Shown: positions 1 to 9,719, numbered from the stretch's first letter. The stretch is DNA of 64,000 nt from Marinomonas profundimaris (GCF_000508165.1 NZ_AYOZ01000045.1:1-64000); one strand, 5' to 3'. Numbers and translations are program-made. The notes: generated from the sequence alone by a model not told the origin.

Positions 1-170
1 TCTTCCGCTTTTCGACTTGCTTCAGGTTTGCAGTATCGAGCAATCCAATCATGAATACTTTTGTAACTAACGCCAAGTCGCTCAGCCACTTCAGCAATCT
101 TATAACCACGCTCTGTTACTTGTTTAACGGCTTCAATTTTGAACTCTTCGGTATAACGTTTCCCACTCAT
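1..170 (-). CDS. IS3-family transposase OrfA, cut by the window edge
   Basis: Reverse-strand reading frame opening at an ATG whose complement is at 168-170, preceded by GAGGTG. It runs off the left end, so only about 56 residues are visible. The translation begins MSGKRYTEEFKIEAVKQV and continues into a helix-turn-helix stretch (IAEVAERLGVSYKSIHDWI). This is the usual N-terminus of the IS3-family OrfA DNA-binding protein, which binds the element ends. OrfB is not visible and would lie outside the window. The family assignment rests on the HTH pattern. Confidence 0.85.
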   Translation of the reverse strand, partial: MSGKRYTEEFKIEAVKQVTERGYKIAEVAERLGVSYKSIHDWIARYCKPEASRKAE

Positions 171-235
171 AATTCACCTCATTTTTACCTATTATTATAT
201 AGCTATGAGATGTCTACGAAAGTGGGTCCACACCA
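171..235. mobile_element. Probable terminal region of the IS3-family element
   Basis: About 65 bases separate the orfA start from the sequence TGTCTACGAAAGTGGGTCC (211-229). This is the distance and position expected for the terminal inverted repeat of an IS3-family element. The opposite end is outside the window, so neither the exact boundary nor a target duplication can be verified. Confidence 0.5.
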
Positions 236-274
236 GTGAAACCAAATAGACTTAGCGTAACCGATTTTACAGAC

Positions 275-297
275 TAAAAAGCCGCTATGAAGCGGCT
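275..297 (-). terminator. Rho-independent terminator of the 53-residue gene
   Basis: Read on the minus strand, this is a 7-bp stem AGCCGCT/AGCGGCT with loop TCAT followed by a T run. It lies 23 nt after the stop of the small gene at 320-481, so that gene appears to be a complete transcription unit. Confidence 0.7.
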
Positions 298-319
298 CTG
301 GTATAAACAATACAGTGTT

Positions 320-481
320 TTATTGTGGCATGCTCTTCGCTTTTTCAAGCATTTTTTGCTGCTCTTTAATCGCTTCTCTTGCGATTCTATCAAAAAACTG
401 GCGTTTTTCAGCAGACTTAGCATGTCGAAAAAAGACAGAAAAAGGCGTCGGTTTCACTTTTTCTTTTTTAGGAATTAGCAT
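320..481 (-). CDS. Small basic protein of unknown function (53 aa)
   Basis: Short reverse-strand gene with an ATG at 481, a strong AAGGAG ribosome site 7 nt upstream and a terminator just after the stop. The product begins MLIPKKEKVKPTPFSVFFRH and ends with a predicted amphipathic helix rich in Lys, Glu and Gln (about residues 22-50). It has no signal peptide, Cys or transmembrane segment, so it is probably cytosolic. It lies between an IS end and the 3' end of the hsd operon, on the same strand. I do not recognise the family. The good ribosome site, terminator and non-random composition support a real gene. Confidence 0.65.
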   Translation of the reverse strand: MLIPKKEKVKPTPFSVFFRHAKSAEKRQFFDRIAREAIKEQQKMLEKAKSMPQ

Positions 482-705
482 TTCGTATCTCCTTAACTAC
501 CGTAAACCTACAATAGCTTTTAATTGCTCACGATTGTACTTTTTGTGCAAAATATCGCTAGTAATGCATAAAGTTAGTCATGAAGAAATACAGCACTCCT
601 CTGCTTAGAACGAGCAACTTAAAACGAATTACTTGCAAATATTGACTCATGTAGCTAAGATTCGCGCATCTCATCTACCATGTGTAGAAGGAGTTACGAC
701 ACCGT

Positions 706-723
706 CCTCGCAAGAGGGCGAGG
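706..723. terminator. Hairpin downstream of the hsd-DUF3800 operon
   Basis: Perfect 6-bp stem CCTCGC/GCGAGG with a 6-nt loop, 22 nt beyond the stop of the last operon gene. There is no T run on the minus strand, so it may be only an RNA-stabilising hairpin. The rest of 482-744 shows no supportable gene. Confidence 0.3.
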
Positions 724-744
724 TCAGCTTTTCTTAGTTATTTC

Positions 745-1227
745 CTATACATTATCTTTATTTCGTTCCCAACGTTTATTGTATTTTCTTCTTTCATGTT
801 CACGCTCAACGTAAAATGCAGTCCAAGGCAAGATATAGTCACCTCTATCATCTAGCACAACTAAATACCCTTCTTGCTCATACCAAATATGAATGCGCTT
901 ATTTCTACCTTTAGGTTCAGCCCACATTTTTAAAGATAAATGTTGATCGTTTTCAATAATTGGCTTTGGCCAACGAATACGCTCACAACGACGAAAATCA
1001 GGCGTACGCTCGTTTTCATCATCCCCTGTACTGGTCATATGCCAAAAAGTAGCAGACTTTCCATCGTATTCAGGATATCGCTTTAACCCTAGTCTAACGC
1101 CACGAAAGGTCGGCTTTGATAAGACAAAATCTGCTTCAAAATAAGCATAGATAGCATTTAAATAACGATTCCAATCTCCGTCGTAATCATTAAATAACAC
1201 CAAACTTGGCAGCCATGCCGATGTCAT
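745..1227 (-). CDS. Conserved hypothetical protein coupled to DUF3800 (160 aa)
   Basis: The ATG at 1227 overlaps the stop of the upstream DUF3800 gene as TAATG, with GGGAGA 7 nt upstream. A TTG farther upstream (1251) is in frame but has no such support. The product starts MTSAWLPSLVLFNDYDGDW and is rich in Trp, Tyr and charged residues. It has no signal peptide or membrane segment. The C-terminal half contains a Trp/Tyr-rich stretch (KRIHIWYEQEGYLVVL) and ends in a basic tail. I have an impression of similar proteins annotated as hypothetical beside DUF3800 genes, but no named domain comes to mind. The overlap indicates translational coupling and a function shared with DUF3800. Function unknown. 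Confidence 0.75.
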   Translation of the reverse strand: MTSAWLPSLVLFNDYDGDWNRYLNAIYAYFEADFVLSKPTFRGVRLGLKRYPEYDGKSATFWHMTSTGDDENERTPDFRRCERIRWPKPIIENDQHLSLKMWAEPKGRNKRIHIWYEQEGYLVVLDDRGDYILPWTAFYVEREHERRKYNKRWERNKDNV

Positions 1228-1934
1228 TAGGAATCTCCCTGTCCATTCCAAATTAAAAGATTAAACTTACTTTCTCTAATCAAAGTATTGCGCGTTAATT
1301 GATAACCACTGCGCTCTTTAATTCTTGATATTAAATCAAGCTTCGCTTGATTCGTGGTGAGACCTCGATGCAAATACGCTAATGCACCTATCAACAGATC
1401 GGCCACTTGAAGCTGTTCCGCTTCATGTGAATGAATGCGCTGCATTTTTTCTATCATATGTTGCGAAAAATCATAATGACTATTGCAAACGACATCGTGC
1501 AACTTGGTGATTTTTTCATGACCCAATGTGTCTTTAATATCAATGTAGACACGATATTTTGATTCTGGGTCAAAGATACTTTTCAACATAACAAAGTACA
1601 TTTTGTAGTACCAATCATCATGAGTTTGACCAAAGTCATGATGATTAAGCACTGTTTTATCAGGTACGACCAAACCTCTAAAATGACAATCATCGTCATC
1701 AAAAAAGTAATCAATGACATCGAGATAAAAGTCCAGCCGCCCTTTGCTTACCTTCGTCCATTTGATTTCAAAATCTGCTGACAGTCCATGTTTTACCTTG
1801 ATTTCTCGAAGCCGTTTGGAAATTTCAGCCCGCTTGGCCACAGGACACCAAAGCGCCCCCAACGTCATCACGTTAATGCCATCGTTTTCTAAGTGGCAAG
1901 ATTCATCACAATACACATTATAAAGTTCGCTCAT
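1227..1934 (-). CDS. DUF3800 domain protein
   Basis: 235-residue cytosolic protein. The N-terminal YCDESCH motif (about residues 8-14) matches the acidic Y-x-D-E-S signature of DUF3800. Further acidic residues follow in VYIDIKDT and in the C-terminal SHEAEQLQVADLLIGALAY helix, which is characteristic of the family. DUF3800 is often considered a nuclease-like (RNase H-type) fold and is found with mobile and defence genes. The activity here is an inference. The start is fixed by AAGGAGG 6 nt before the ATG. It lies 15 nt after hsdS and overlaps the next gene by one base, so it is part of the restriction operon. Confidence 0.85.
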   Translation of the reverse strand: MSELYNVYCDESCHLENDGINVMTLGALWCPVAKRAEISKRLREIKVKHGLSADFEIKWTKVSKGRLDFYLDVIDYFFDDDDCHFRGLVVPDKTVLNHHDFGQTHDDWYYKMYFVMLKSIFDPESKYRVYIDIKDTLGHEKITKLHDVVCNSHYDFSQHMIEKMQRIHSHEAEQLQVADLLIGALAYLHRGLTTNQAKLDLISRIKERSGYQLTRNTLIRESKFNLLIWNGQGDS

Positions 1935-1949
1935 AGAAACCCTCCTTGG

Positions 1950-3677
1950 TTACAAAGCTTGCTCGACTAGGGCATCCGCAAGGTTCAGTTGCGTAGTTTG
2001 CGCTTCGCTGAGTTGGGCTTTCAGCTGGTCGCAGATAGCCATTAACTCATCGACTTTGGCAACGATGCGGTGTTGTTCTTTTAGCGGAGGCATGGGAAGT
2101 ATGATGCTTCTACTTTTAGTTATTGATATATTGTCCTGCCCTGCAGTTCCAATTAGTTCAATATCATCTAAAAACCGAGCCGACTTCAAATATGTGTATA
2201 TATAGTTATTCAGAATCTTTTCTATAGGTCTAAAAAAAACTATTGCTTGGTTACAGTTCCACTCTGGAAAACTGTCTGGAATAATCGCAATTTTACCTAA
2301 TGGCGGCCCAACTATATTCATAACCACATCGCCTGGGTATAAAATTGATCTAGTAAGTTTTTTCCTATGGTGTTCTATATCAATAAATTGAGGACGGTAA
2401 TCGAATGCAATTTTCTGTTCTTTAATATTATAAACTTTAAGGTATGGCACACCTTTCTTGTCATCAAACTTATCTTTAGGAGGGGTTGAACCTGACGTTA
2501 CGCCAAAACAAATATCATCTAATCTAGTGACATCCCACCCTTCCGGCAGGTCGAACGGTTTTTCTTCACCGGTGATGTCTGGCAGTGGCTTTTGTTTTTT
2601 GATTTTGCCTTGTTTGATCAGGTCGGCTTTTTCGGCGGCGATACGTTCGAGTAGAACACACGCAGGTTCGTCGTTGGGGTTTTGCTCGACAAGCTTGCCC
2701 ATGACGGCCAATTGTAAAATGGTTTGTTTTAGCTGGTCGATGCTGTGTTCTGTGGTAAATAAGGTGTCGAAGTGGCCGCTGATGCGCGTCCAGTTTTCTG
2801 CCAATTCTTCGACATTCTGGCTATTCACTAAAGTGTCTAGTAAGACAGTCACTAAGGTTTGGTTAGCATCAAGGCTGGATTCAGTTTGCGCTTCGAGTTG
2901 ATCACACAACGCCATCAACTCATCGACTTTAGCGACGATGCGATGTTGTTCATCTATTGGTGGTAGAGCTACAATTATTGGATAAATTTTTCGACCAGAA
3001 ATAACAGGTTGCGCAGTTGCGCTATCATTTTCATTTAAGTTAGCTGATTTTAAAAGCCATGATAAAAAGTCAATATAAATGCATCCACTATTAAAATTAG
3101 TAATAAAAGCATTATCTGTCACCCATGCTAACCTAGGTGTAATATGGATAGATCCGCAATAAAAACCAACTCGACCAATAACGAGAGTTCGTTTTGAAAC
3201 ATTACTCTTATCATGGTAACCAGTAATTCCATTACCTCCAAAAACAGGAACAGAACCATTTTGATTCATTACCTTTGAGGTAAGGTTTTTTCCTGATGAT
3301 ATATGAATAATGTCTTGTAATCTGACATAGCTCCATCCTTCAGGCAGTTCAAACGGTTTTTCGTCTTCGCTAATATCAGGCAGCGGTTTTTGCTTTTTGA
3401 TTTTGCCTTCTTTGACTAGCTGGGCTTTTTCATGGGCGATGCGTTCTAGCAAAGCAGACGCAGGTTCGTCACTAGCGTCCTGCGCCACCAGCTTGCCACG
3501 CACGGCAAGCTCCAGAATCAGCTCACGCAGTTTCTTGATGCCGTAGAGTTCTATTTTTTTGCTTGAGCCACGACCAGAGCTGGATTTGCGTTTAATGGCG
3601 CTGCTCCAGATGTCGATGTGCTCGGTGATCAGATTTTCTATAGGGCTAGAGTTTGTTGTTTGAGATTCCACCGACAT
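1950..3677 (-). CDS. hsdS: Type I restriction enzyme specificity subunit HsdS
   Basis: 575-residue DNA-recognition subunit of the HsdR2M2S complex. Two target-recognition domains (about residues 115-250 and 375-530) each start with an LPEGW motif and end in a conserved helix (EQHRIVAKVDELMA, present in both halves). The two halves also share near-identical linkers (KKQKPLPDI) before each recognition domain, so the gene carries an internal repeat. The ATG overlaps the hsdM stop as TAATG. The recognition site cannot be read from the sequence. The recognition domains look locally more AT-rich than the conserved linkers, as is common for exchanged specificity domains. Confidence 0.95.
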   Translation of the reverse strand: MSVESQTTNSSPIENLITEHIDIWSSAIKRKSSSGRGSSKKIELYGIKKLRELILELAVRGKLVAQDASDEPASALLERIAHEKAQLVKEGKIKKQKPLPDISEDEKPFELPEGWSYVRLQDIIHISSGKNLTSKVMNQNGSVPVFGGNGITGYHDKSNVSKRTLVIGRVGFYCGSIHITPRLAWVTDNAFITNFNSGCIYIDFLSWLLKSANLNENDSATAQPVISGRKIYPIIVALPPIDEQHRIVAKVDELMALCDQLEAQTESSLDANQTLVTVLLDTLVNSQNVEELAENWTRISGHFDTLFTTEHSIDQLKQTILQLAVMGKLVEQNPNDEPACVLLERIAAEKADLIKQGKIKKQKPLPDITGEEKPFDLPEGWDVTRLDDICFGVTSGSTPPKDKFDDKKGVPYLKVYNIKEQKIAFDYRPQFIDIEHHRKKLTRSILYPGDVVMNIVGPPLGKIAIIPDSFPEWNCNQAIVFFRPIEKILNNYIYTYLKSARFLDDIELIGTAGQDNISITKSRSIILPMPPLKEQHRIVAKVDELMAICDQLKAQLSEAQTTQLNLADALVEQAL

Positions 3678-5182
3678 TACTTCTCTCCACCCGCACTAGA
3701 GCCAGACGAGCTTAACGCCGCGCCGAGTATGCCTTTTAGCTGATTACGTAACGCAGCGATGTCGTCTTGTTGCGCTTGATAAGTGACCAGTAATTCTTCT
3801 GGATCGTGGCTTTCTAGCGCTTCTTGATAAGGGTTTTTAATATCTAAATTGAAATTACGCGTGATGATCTCGTCGATAGAGACTTTCCAAGCGTTGTTGG
3901 TTTCGACTCGGCTGGCAAAGCCGTCCGCTTCGTCGCCCCACCAGTCGATTTCGGTTTGAAATTCTTCAAACTTCATTGGCTTGGTTTTGTTGTAGTTTTT
4001 CACACCATCTGGATACGGATGCTCATAAAACCACACGTCTTTCGTCGGCTGCCCTTTGGTGAAAAACAGGATATTGGTTTTAATGCCAGTGTAAGGGTTA
4101 AACACGCCATTCGGTAAACGCACGATAGTGTGCAGGTTACATTCTTCGGTGAGCATTTTTTTGATTTTGGTTTTTACGCCTTCGCCAAATAAAGTACCAT
4201 CGGGCAAGACCACGCCCGCTCTACCGCCGTTCTTGCTATCGGTTGGCTTTGAAAGCACCTCGATAATCAATTGTAGAAATAAATCCGCTGTCTCGCGGGT
4301 TTGCATGTCCGCCGGAAAGTTCTTTTCGATGCCGTCTTCTTCTGTGCCACCGAACGGAGGGTTGGTAGCAATCACATCGATGTTGCTGTCCCAGTTCGAT
4401 AGTGGTTTATTCAAGGTATTGCCATGGCGAATTTGCACGGGGACTTCGATGCCATGCAACATCATATTGGTGATACACAACAAATGCGGCAGCTGTTTTT
4501 TCTCAACACCGTGAATTTGCTTTTGCAGGGTTTGATGATCATCTGTGGTGTGCACGTAACGTTCTTTCACATGATCGAAAGAACAGGCCAAAAAGCCACC
4601 CGTTCCCGTAGCTGGGTCCATGATGGTTTCGCCCAGCTTTGGATCAAGACGATCAACAATAAAGCGCGTAACAGCACGAGGCGTATAGAATTCCCCTGCG
4701 TTACCGGCACTTTGTAAATCGCGCAGAATTTGCTCGTAAATATCGCCAAATAGATGACGTTCTTTGGAATCGGTAAAATCGATTTCGTTTAGCTTGTTTA
4801 TCACTTGGCGCAGCAGCGTGCCGTTCTTCATGTAGTTGAAAGCATCGCTAAAGGCTTCTTTCACCACAAAACCACGTGGGTTTAGATCGATTGGCGCGGT
4901 GAGGTTTTTCAAATCGTAGAATAAATCGTCGTTAACAAAATCGAGTAACTCGTCGCCCGTTATGCCTTCGGGGTCCGCCGCCCAGTTGTGCCATAAATAC
5001 TCTTCAGGAATCGGTGCTTTGTAAGCGCCTTCCAGTTCAAACGCGAGCTCTTCCTCTTGAGCATCGAATACTTTAAGAAACAGCAACCAAGACATTTGAC
5101 CAAGGCGCTGAGCATCGCCATCGACACCGGCGTCTTTGCGCATGATGTCTTGAATGGATTTTATTGCAGAACTGATAGACAT
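3677..5182 (-). CDS. hsdM: Type I restriction enzyme methyltransferase subunit HsdM
   Basis: 501-residue N6-adenine methyltransferase. An N-terminal helical HsdM domain (about 1-140) is followed by the Rossmann methylase domain with FYTPRAV, the AdoMet-binding motif DPATGTGGF (about 190-200) and the catalytic NPPF motif (about 274-278). It methylates the site chosen by HsdS and forms part of the restriction complex. It overlaps hsdS by one base. A 120-nt gap separates it from hsdR and holds a GCGCT/AGCGC hairpin, but no gene. Full length for the family. Confidence 0.96.
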   Translation of the reverse strand: MSISSAIKSIQDIMRKDAGVDGDAQRLGQMSWLLFLKVFDAQEEELAFELEGAYKAPIPEEYLWHNWAADPEGITGDELLDFVNDDLFYDLKNLTAPIDLNPRGFVVKEAFSDAFNYMKNGTLLRQVINKLNEIDFTDSKERHLFGDIYEQILRDLQSAGNAGEFYTPRAVTRFIVDRLDPKLGETIMDPATGTGGFLACSFDHVKERYVHTTDDHQTLQKQIHGVEKKQLPHLLCITNMMLHGIEVPVQIRHGNTLNKPLSNWDSNIDVIATNPPFGGTEEDGIEKNFPADMQTRETADLFLQLIIEVLSKPTDSKNGGRAGVVLPDGTLFGEGVKTKIKKMLTEECNLHTIVRLPNGVFNPYTGIKTNILFFTKGQPTKDVWFYEHPYPDGVKNYNKTKPMKFEEFQTEIDWWGDEADGFASRVETNNAWKVSIDEIITRNFNLDIKNPYQEALESHDPEELLVTYQAQQDDIAALRNQLKGILGAALSSSGSSAGGEK

Positions 5183-5302
5183 GGGTTTTCTCTTAATAAA
5201 ACTTTTCGTAAAAAGTACGGGCGCTGAACGGTTAGCGCGCGAGGAATAGGATGTTGTTAATTATGTAATGCAAATCGAGCCACGTTAGATAGGAATGAAC
5301 GT

Positions 5303-7777
5303 CTAAGCCGATTTTGGTTCGTCTGATTGGTAAATCTCACTTTCAAGCTCTCTGATCGCTTCGTCATATTGTGGTTTGCCACCAAAGCCTTTTTTCACAA
5401 TTTCATTCGGGCGACCAATTTGGTCAAATGGCGTCACTTTGAGCACTTGAATGTTTTCGATTTCTTGTACGCCAATGTCGGCGTATTTGTCTAACAACTG
5501 ACTCAGCACTTGCTGAGCCGTTTCGCCGTATTTAACAAAGTAATTGCGCTTTTTCACATTGTCGGCACGTTCGCGTCGCGTCAGCGGCGGCATATCATAA
5601 ACCACATGACAGATCAGATCGAATGGATCTAGTCCTTTTCCGACTTCCTCTTCTAACGCTTCCCAAATAATGCCCTGCTCTGCCAATTCATCGATGATGA
5701 CTTGCTTACGTTCTGAGTCTTGCCATTTTTTGGTAAACTCATCGAGGGAGGCAAATTGTTTCGCCATGGTTTTGCGGGTGTAATCTTTGAACGACTCAGT
5801 CACCAGCTTGCCGTCTGTATCGTAATATTGAATACGCTCAGCGATGGCTTTCACCTTGACGCCATTCACATAGAACTTGCGGACTTTGTCTTCGTCGTTC
5901 CAATCTGTGCTGTCGTCACTGTTATCAAAGGAACCAAAGTCATCACTCATGGTTGAGTTAGACGTCTCGTATGGCGCTTCTGGCTCTTGGATGGAATCAG
6001 GATCTATATCTTCTTCGCCAAAAGGATTTTCAATGTCATCCAAGCCATCGACGATATCGTCTAGCGCTTCTTCTGTCTCATAATCACTGGTATGTGTTTG
6101 CTTGATTTGCACGGGCTCGCCATCGAATCGCTCGTCGGCAAACAATTCGGTAGCCTTTTTAAAGTCCATAATAGTAAACCAGAGTTTGCCATATTTTTCA
6201 TCGATACGAGTGCCACGGCCAATGATTTGCTTGAACTTGGTCATGGACTGAATGGATTGATCCAATACCACCAGCTTACAAGTTTTGGCATCCACACCTG
6301 TGGTCATTAACTCCGAGGTAACCGCTATGACTGGGTAGGCTTTTTTCGAGTTAATAAAATTATCCAGCTGGCCTTTGCCCAAATCCTCATCGCCCGTAAT
6401 TCGCATTACGTACTTATCATTTTTCGCCATCTGCTCTGGGTTAAGATTCGCCAAAGCTCGACGCATACGCTCGGCGTGATCAATATCGTTACAAAATATG
6501 ATGGTCTTCGACATTGAACCAATGCGCGTTAGGTAATTGGTCACGGTTTGCGCCACCAATTGGGTGCGCTCATCGATGACTAACGTTCGATCCATGTCTT
6601 TTTGGTTATAGATTCGATCCTCTATCACATTGCCTTTTTTATCTATTTGCTCTTTGTAAGGTCGCCAACCTTGTACATCGATATCAATGTCGACACGAAC
6701 TACTTTGTAAGGCGCTAAGAAACCATCCTCAATACCTTGCTTTAACGAATAGGTGTAAATAGGGTCGCCAAAATATTCGATGTTAGAGACTTCATCGGTT
6801 TCTTTTGGCGTGGCGGTCAAACCCACTTGAGTCGCAGAGTTAAAGTATTCAAGGATTTCTCGCCAAGCGCTCTCTTCCGATGCGCTGCCACGATGACACT
6901 CGTCGATAATAATCAGATCGAAGAAATCAGGATCGACTTGTTTGTAGGCTTTTTGATCTTCTTCTGGTCCAGTTAAGGCTTGATATAAGGCAAGGTGAAT
7001 TTCATATGCAGGATCGACTTTGCGGCCAGTGATTTTCGTCATGGCTGTGCCAAAAGGCTGAAAATCATTAATTCGGGTTTGGTCTACCAATATATTGCGG
7101 TCGGCTAAAAAGAGAATGCGCTTCTTGGCTCTTGCTTTCCACAAGCGCCAGATAATTTGAAATGCCGTATAGGTTTTGCCTGTTCCGGTTGCCATCACTA
7201 ACAATAATCGATTTTGCCCTTCGGCAATGGCTTCGACCGTTTTATTAATGGCTTGCAGCTGATAATAACGCGGCGCTTTGCCTGTGCCATCATCATGATA
7301 ATCTTGTGCGATAACAGGAAGGTTTTCGGTTTTGTAACCTTTCCATTGGCAGTATTTTTCCCAGAGTTGCTGTGGCGTAGGGAAATCTTCAAGGCGAATT
7401 TCGGTTTCTAATTGAGCAAGGTTGGTTTTATCATGAAAAATAAAACCATCGCCATTGGAAGCAAACACAAAAGGTACTTCAAGCAGACTAGCGTAACCTA
7501 AGGCTTGCTGCATGCCTTTGCCGACTTCGTGCTTGTTGGCTTTCGCTTCAATGACCGCGAGCGGCATACTTGGCTTATGATACAGAACGATGTCTGCCGA
7601 CTTCACTCTCTTACGCGCCGCCATCTGGCCGCGAACAATGACCATACCCTCTTTGAGTTTTACCTCTTGACGTATCTGCGTCATATCATCCCAACCAACG
7701 TTTTTTACAGCGGGCAGAATAAACTTAGTGATGATGTCGGTTTCTGTTAATTTTGCTTTGTTAATGCCTGAGGCCAT
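5303..7777 (-). CDS. hsdR: Type I restriction enzyme endonuclease/translocase subunit HsdR
   Basis: About 824 residues. An N-terminal nuclease domain (D-x-V near residue 70 and E-A-K about 15 residues later) is followed by an SF2 helicase motor with Walker A MATGTGKT (about 200) and DECH box (about 300), helicase motifs near 470-510, and an EcoEI-type C-terminal domain. It translocates and cuts unmethylated DNA. I chose the ATG at 7777. An ATG at 7786 and a TTG at 7795 are also in frame and none has a strong ribosome site. It is the first gene of the hsd operon, 67 nt after tetR on the same strand. Confidence 0.95.
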   Translation of the reverse strand: MASGINKAKLTETDIITKFILPAVKNVGWDDMTQIRQEVKLKEGMVIVRGQMAARKRVKSADIVLYHKPSMPLAVIEAKANKHEVGKGMQQALGYASLLEVPFVFASNGDGFIFHDKTNLAQLETEIRLEDFPTPQQLWEKYCQWKGYKTENLPVIAQDYHDDGTGKAPRYYQLQAINKTVEAIAEGQNRLLLVMATGTGKTYTAFQIIWRLWKARAKKRILFLADRNILVDQTRINDFQPFGTAMTKITGRKVDPAYEIHLALYQALTGPEEDQKAYKQVDPDFFDLIIIDECHRGSASEESAWREILEYFNSATQVGLTATPKETDEVSNIEYFGDPIYTYSLKQGIEDGFLAPYKVVRVDIDIDVQGWRPYKEQIDKKGNVIEDRIYNQKDMDRTLVIDERTQLVAQTVTNYLTRIGSMSKTIIFCNDIDHAERMRRALANLNPEQMAKNDKYVMRITGDEDLGKGQLDNFINSKKAYPVIAVTSELMTTGVDAKTCKLVVLDQSIQSMTKFKQIIGRGTRIDEKYGKLWFTIMDFKKATELFADERFDGEPVQIKQTHTSDYETEEALDDIVDGLDDIENPFGEEDIDPDSIQEPEAPYETSNSTMSDDFGSFDNSDDSTDWNDEDKVRKFYVNGVKVKAIAERIQYYDTDGKLVTESFKDYTRKTMAKQFASLDEFTKKWQDSERKQVIIDELAEQGIIWEALEEEVGKGLDPFDLICHVVYDMPPLTRRERADNVKKRNYFVKYGETAQQVLSQLLDKYADIGVQEIENIQVLKVTPFDQIGRPNEIVKKGFGGKPQYDEAIRELESEIYQSDEPKSA

Positions 7778-7844
7778 ATCGCACATCCACTGCAAATCCG
7801 TTTAAGTGTTTAATATATCGAAGTTTTCTTCTAAAGCCGAGTAT

Positions 7845-8423
7845 TTAGCAGTTTGAGGGCGAGACACTGGCCATCAAATTAGTAAGCTGATGTCCTAACT
7901 CACCTTTTTCCATCATGGTTTGATTCAACAAGGCAGGCATTAACAACGCTTCTTTACTTATGGCTTTTAACGCAAAGAAAGTCATTGGCGATACAGGAAA
8001 TTCAGTAATCCACTCGCTCAATGCCGATTCAAGAACGGCTTCAAACTCGACAAACAAAGCAAACGTAGACGGCGCCATTTTATGCTGCTCGCCCATCAAA
8101 ATACGATAACTCGCCAGCCGTTCTGTTTTTCCAACCCAAGCAGACCAAAGCGCAATCCATCCGGGGATAAAATTCGATTCTTTCGCCAAGTTCAGTTGCG
8201 ACGACACGCTGTTCATTTCCTCTTGCGCCCTTTCGGTTAAAGAAGACAACGCCGTTTCCCACAACACCAACTTAGTTGGAAAATTGCTGTACACCGTCGG
8301 TTTAGACACCGCTGCGGCCGACACAACCTGATCAATACTGGTACTTTGATAACCCTGTTTGGTAAAAAGCTCACACGCCACTTCGACAATATGCGCCTTC
8401 TTACTCGGTCTTCCTCTTGCCAT
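7845..8423 (-). CDS. TetR/AcrR family transcriptional regulator
   Basis: 192 residues. The N-terminal helix-turn-helix (about 8-50; ACELFTKQGYQSTSIDQVV then SKPTVYSNF) is typical of TetR. The C-terminal ligand-binding half is helical and has no recognisable ligand motif. It follows the TRAP binding-protein gene by 64 nt on the same strand. A TetR-style palindrome lies at 9666-9686 over the trpB promoter, which makes this protein a natural candidate regulator of both divergent units. That link is inference. Confidence 0.9.
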   Translation of the reverse strand: MARGRPSKKAHIVEVACELFTKQGYQSTSIDQVVSAAAVSKPTVYSNFPTKLVLWETALSSLTERAQEEMNSVSSQLNLAKESNFIPGWIALWSAWVGKTERLASYRILMGEQHKMAPSTFALFVEFEAVLESALSEWITEFPVSPMTFFALKAISKEALLMPALLNQTMMEKGELGHQLTNLMASVSPSNC

Positions 8424-8487
8424 AAACTTCTCAATAACTTACTTGTCGTATTTCATTAATCCGCGCGCTTGCACGCAACTACAACGC

Positions 8488-9489
8488 TCATTTGATGCCT
8501 TTGGATCGGCGTTGAGCTTCTCGGTACGCACGGTAAATACCACCATTTTGCTTTGGATCTTGCTTAATCCATTCTTGCGTCATTCGTTGATTAATCTGCT
8601 CCAGCTCTCGCAATAACGCTTTGGATGGTGTGCTATAAATAATACCGCCGTCTTTTAATGACGCTAGATCTGTTTCAACACGCTCTTTGGTTTGTATCCA
8701 GCCATTTCGCTCTGCTTTTAGGGCCGCCTTTTCAATGGCGACTTTGGTTTTAGCATCTAATTTGTCGAAAACGCTTTTGTTCATCACCACGATTTCTTTG
8801 GGAATCCACACTCGTAAATCATTCATATACGGGGCGTATGTCCATATTTGAGTGTCCTCACCTACTGACAAAGAAGCAAAGCGTCCGTCTAACTTACCTT
8901 GTTCAAACGCCGATTTTACTTCCTTCAGTGGCACTTGAACGGGATTTGCTCCAAGACTCTGGATCAAAGTTGTCACCGTTTGGTTAAACGCACGAATGGA
9001 TAACCCGTTAAAGTCTTCTATTGTTTCAATTTTCCGTGTCGAAAACGCACTGTAAGGCGTCCATGGCACAACATATAAATAGTGCAGACCCAGCTTGTGC
9101 AATTGTTTTTGTGTGTCCGCCTTAGAGGCCTGCCATAACAATTGAGCATCATCATAATTATTCGCAAGGAACGGAATCATATCGTGCTGAAAGATAGAAT
9201 TTTTCTTATCCAACAACCCCAATAGAAACTCGCCAATCACCACTTTTCCAGACATTACCGCCCCCGGAATCGCGAGATGAGGCAAAGCCTTTCCATTTGG
9301 TTTCACTACGATATTGATGTCACCATTAGTTCGTAACTGCACGTCTTCTGCAAAGTCATAGGCAATTTGAGTTGGCTGATTTCGATCACTAAAAGGCGTC
9401 GGCATCACCCAATCTTGGGAAAGTGCAACAGATGAAAAAAATGTCATGCAAACCAAAGAAACAGAAGTCGATAAAAGATTGTTAACCAT
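8488..9489 (-). CDS. TRAP transporter periplasmic binding protein (DctP family), orphan
   Basis: 333 residues with an N-terminal signal peptide (cleavage probably after residue 24, ...SSVALSQ). The DctP fold is recognisable from FSTRKIETIEDFNGLSIR (about 150-167), which contains the Arg that usually binds the substrate carboxylate. It would capture an organic acid in the periplasm. No DctQ/DctM membrane genes are adjacent, so it must work with a membrane component elsewhere or serve as a sensor. Start is an ATG with AGGCA upstream. It is transcribed divergently from trpB across a 230-nt gap. Confidence 0.88.
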   Translation of the reverse strand: MVNNLLSTSVSLVCMTFFSSVALSQDWVMPTPFSDRNQPTQIAYDFAEDVQLRTNGDINIVVKPNGKALPHLAIPGAVMSGKVVIGEFLLGLLDKKNSIFQHDMIPFLANNYDDAQLLWQASKADTQKQLHKLGLHYLYVVPWTPYSAFSTRKIETIEDFNGLSIRAFNQTVTTLIQSLGANPVQVPLKEVKSAFEQGKLDGRFASLSVGEDTQIWTYAPYMNDLRVWIPKEIVVMNKSVFDKLDAKTKVAIEKAALKAERNGWIQTKERVETDLASLKDGGIIYSTPSKALLRELEQINQRMTQEWIKQDPKQNGGIYRAYREAQRRSKGIK

Positions 9490-9638
9490 AAAATGCCTAA
9501 TTCATTCCACTGTAAGTGGTAGCCAAAATACCATTAACTTGAATTAAATGCATGGAAATCAGCACGCTGACAATACCAGTGCCGGCTTGGCGATTCGCAG
9601 ATATTCCATCCGAACTGACCACTAAAAAAATCAAACAC

Positions 9639-9686
9639 TTGACGAGATACAAAAACACGATTAAATTAACTATACCGTTTAGTTAA
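9639..9686 (+). promoter_or_regulatory. trpBA promoter with TetR-type operator
   Basis: TTGACG at 9639-9644, 17 nt, then TAAATT at 9662-9667 form a sigma70-like promoter. Overlapping the -10 is a perfect 7-bp inverted repeat: TTAACTA (9666-9672) and TAGTTAA (9680-9686) around TACCGTT. The core ACTATACCGTTTAGT resembles operators of TetR-family repressors. A tetR gene is about 1.2 kb away. The assignment to that regulator is inference. Confidence 0.55.
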
Positions 9687-9719
9687 TAAATTAAATATTT
9701 ATCCAAGAGGTACAACATC

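Noticed and set aside
558..650. 30-codon minus-strand frame starting MSQYLQVIRF
   Set aside because: No ribosome site, short and without terminator. It cannot be told apart from chance.
2458..2901. Plus-strand open frame of 147 codons inside hsdS
   Set aside because: Antisense shadow of the well-supported hsdS coding frame, with low-complexity Ser content.
5219..5240. GCGCT/AGCGC hairpin between hsdR and hsdM
   Set aside because: Short stem, no T run. Not a convincing terminator; genes are likely one unit.
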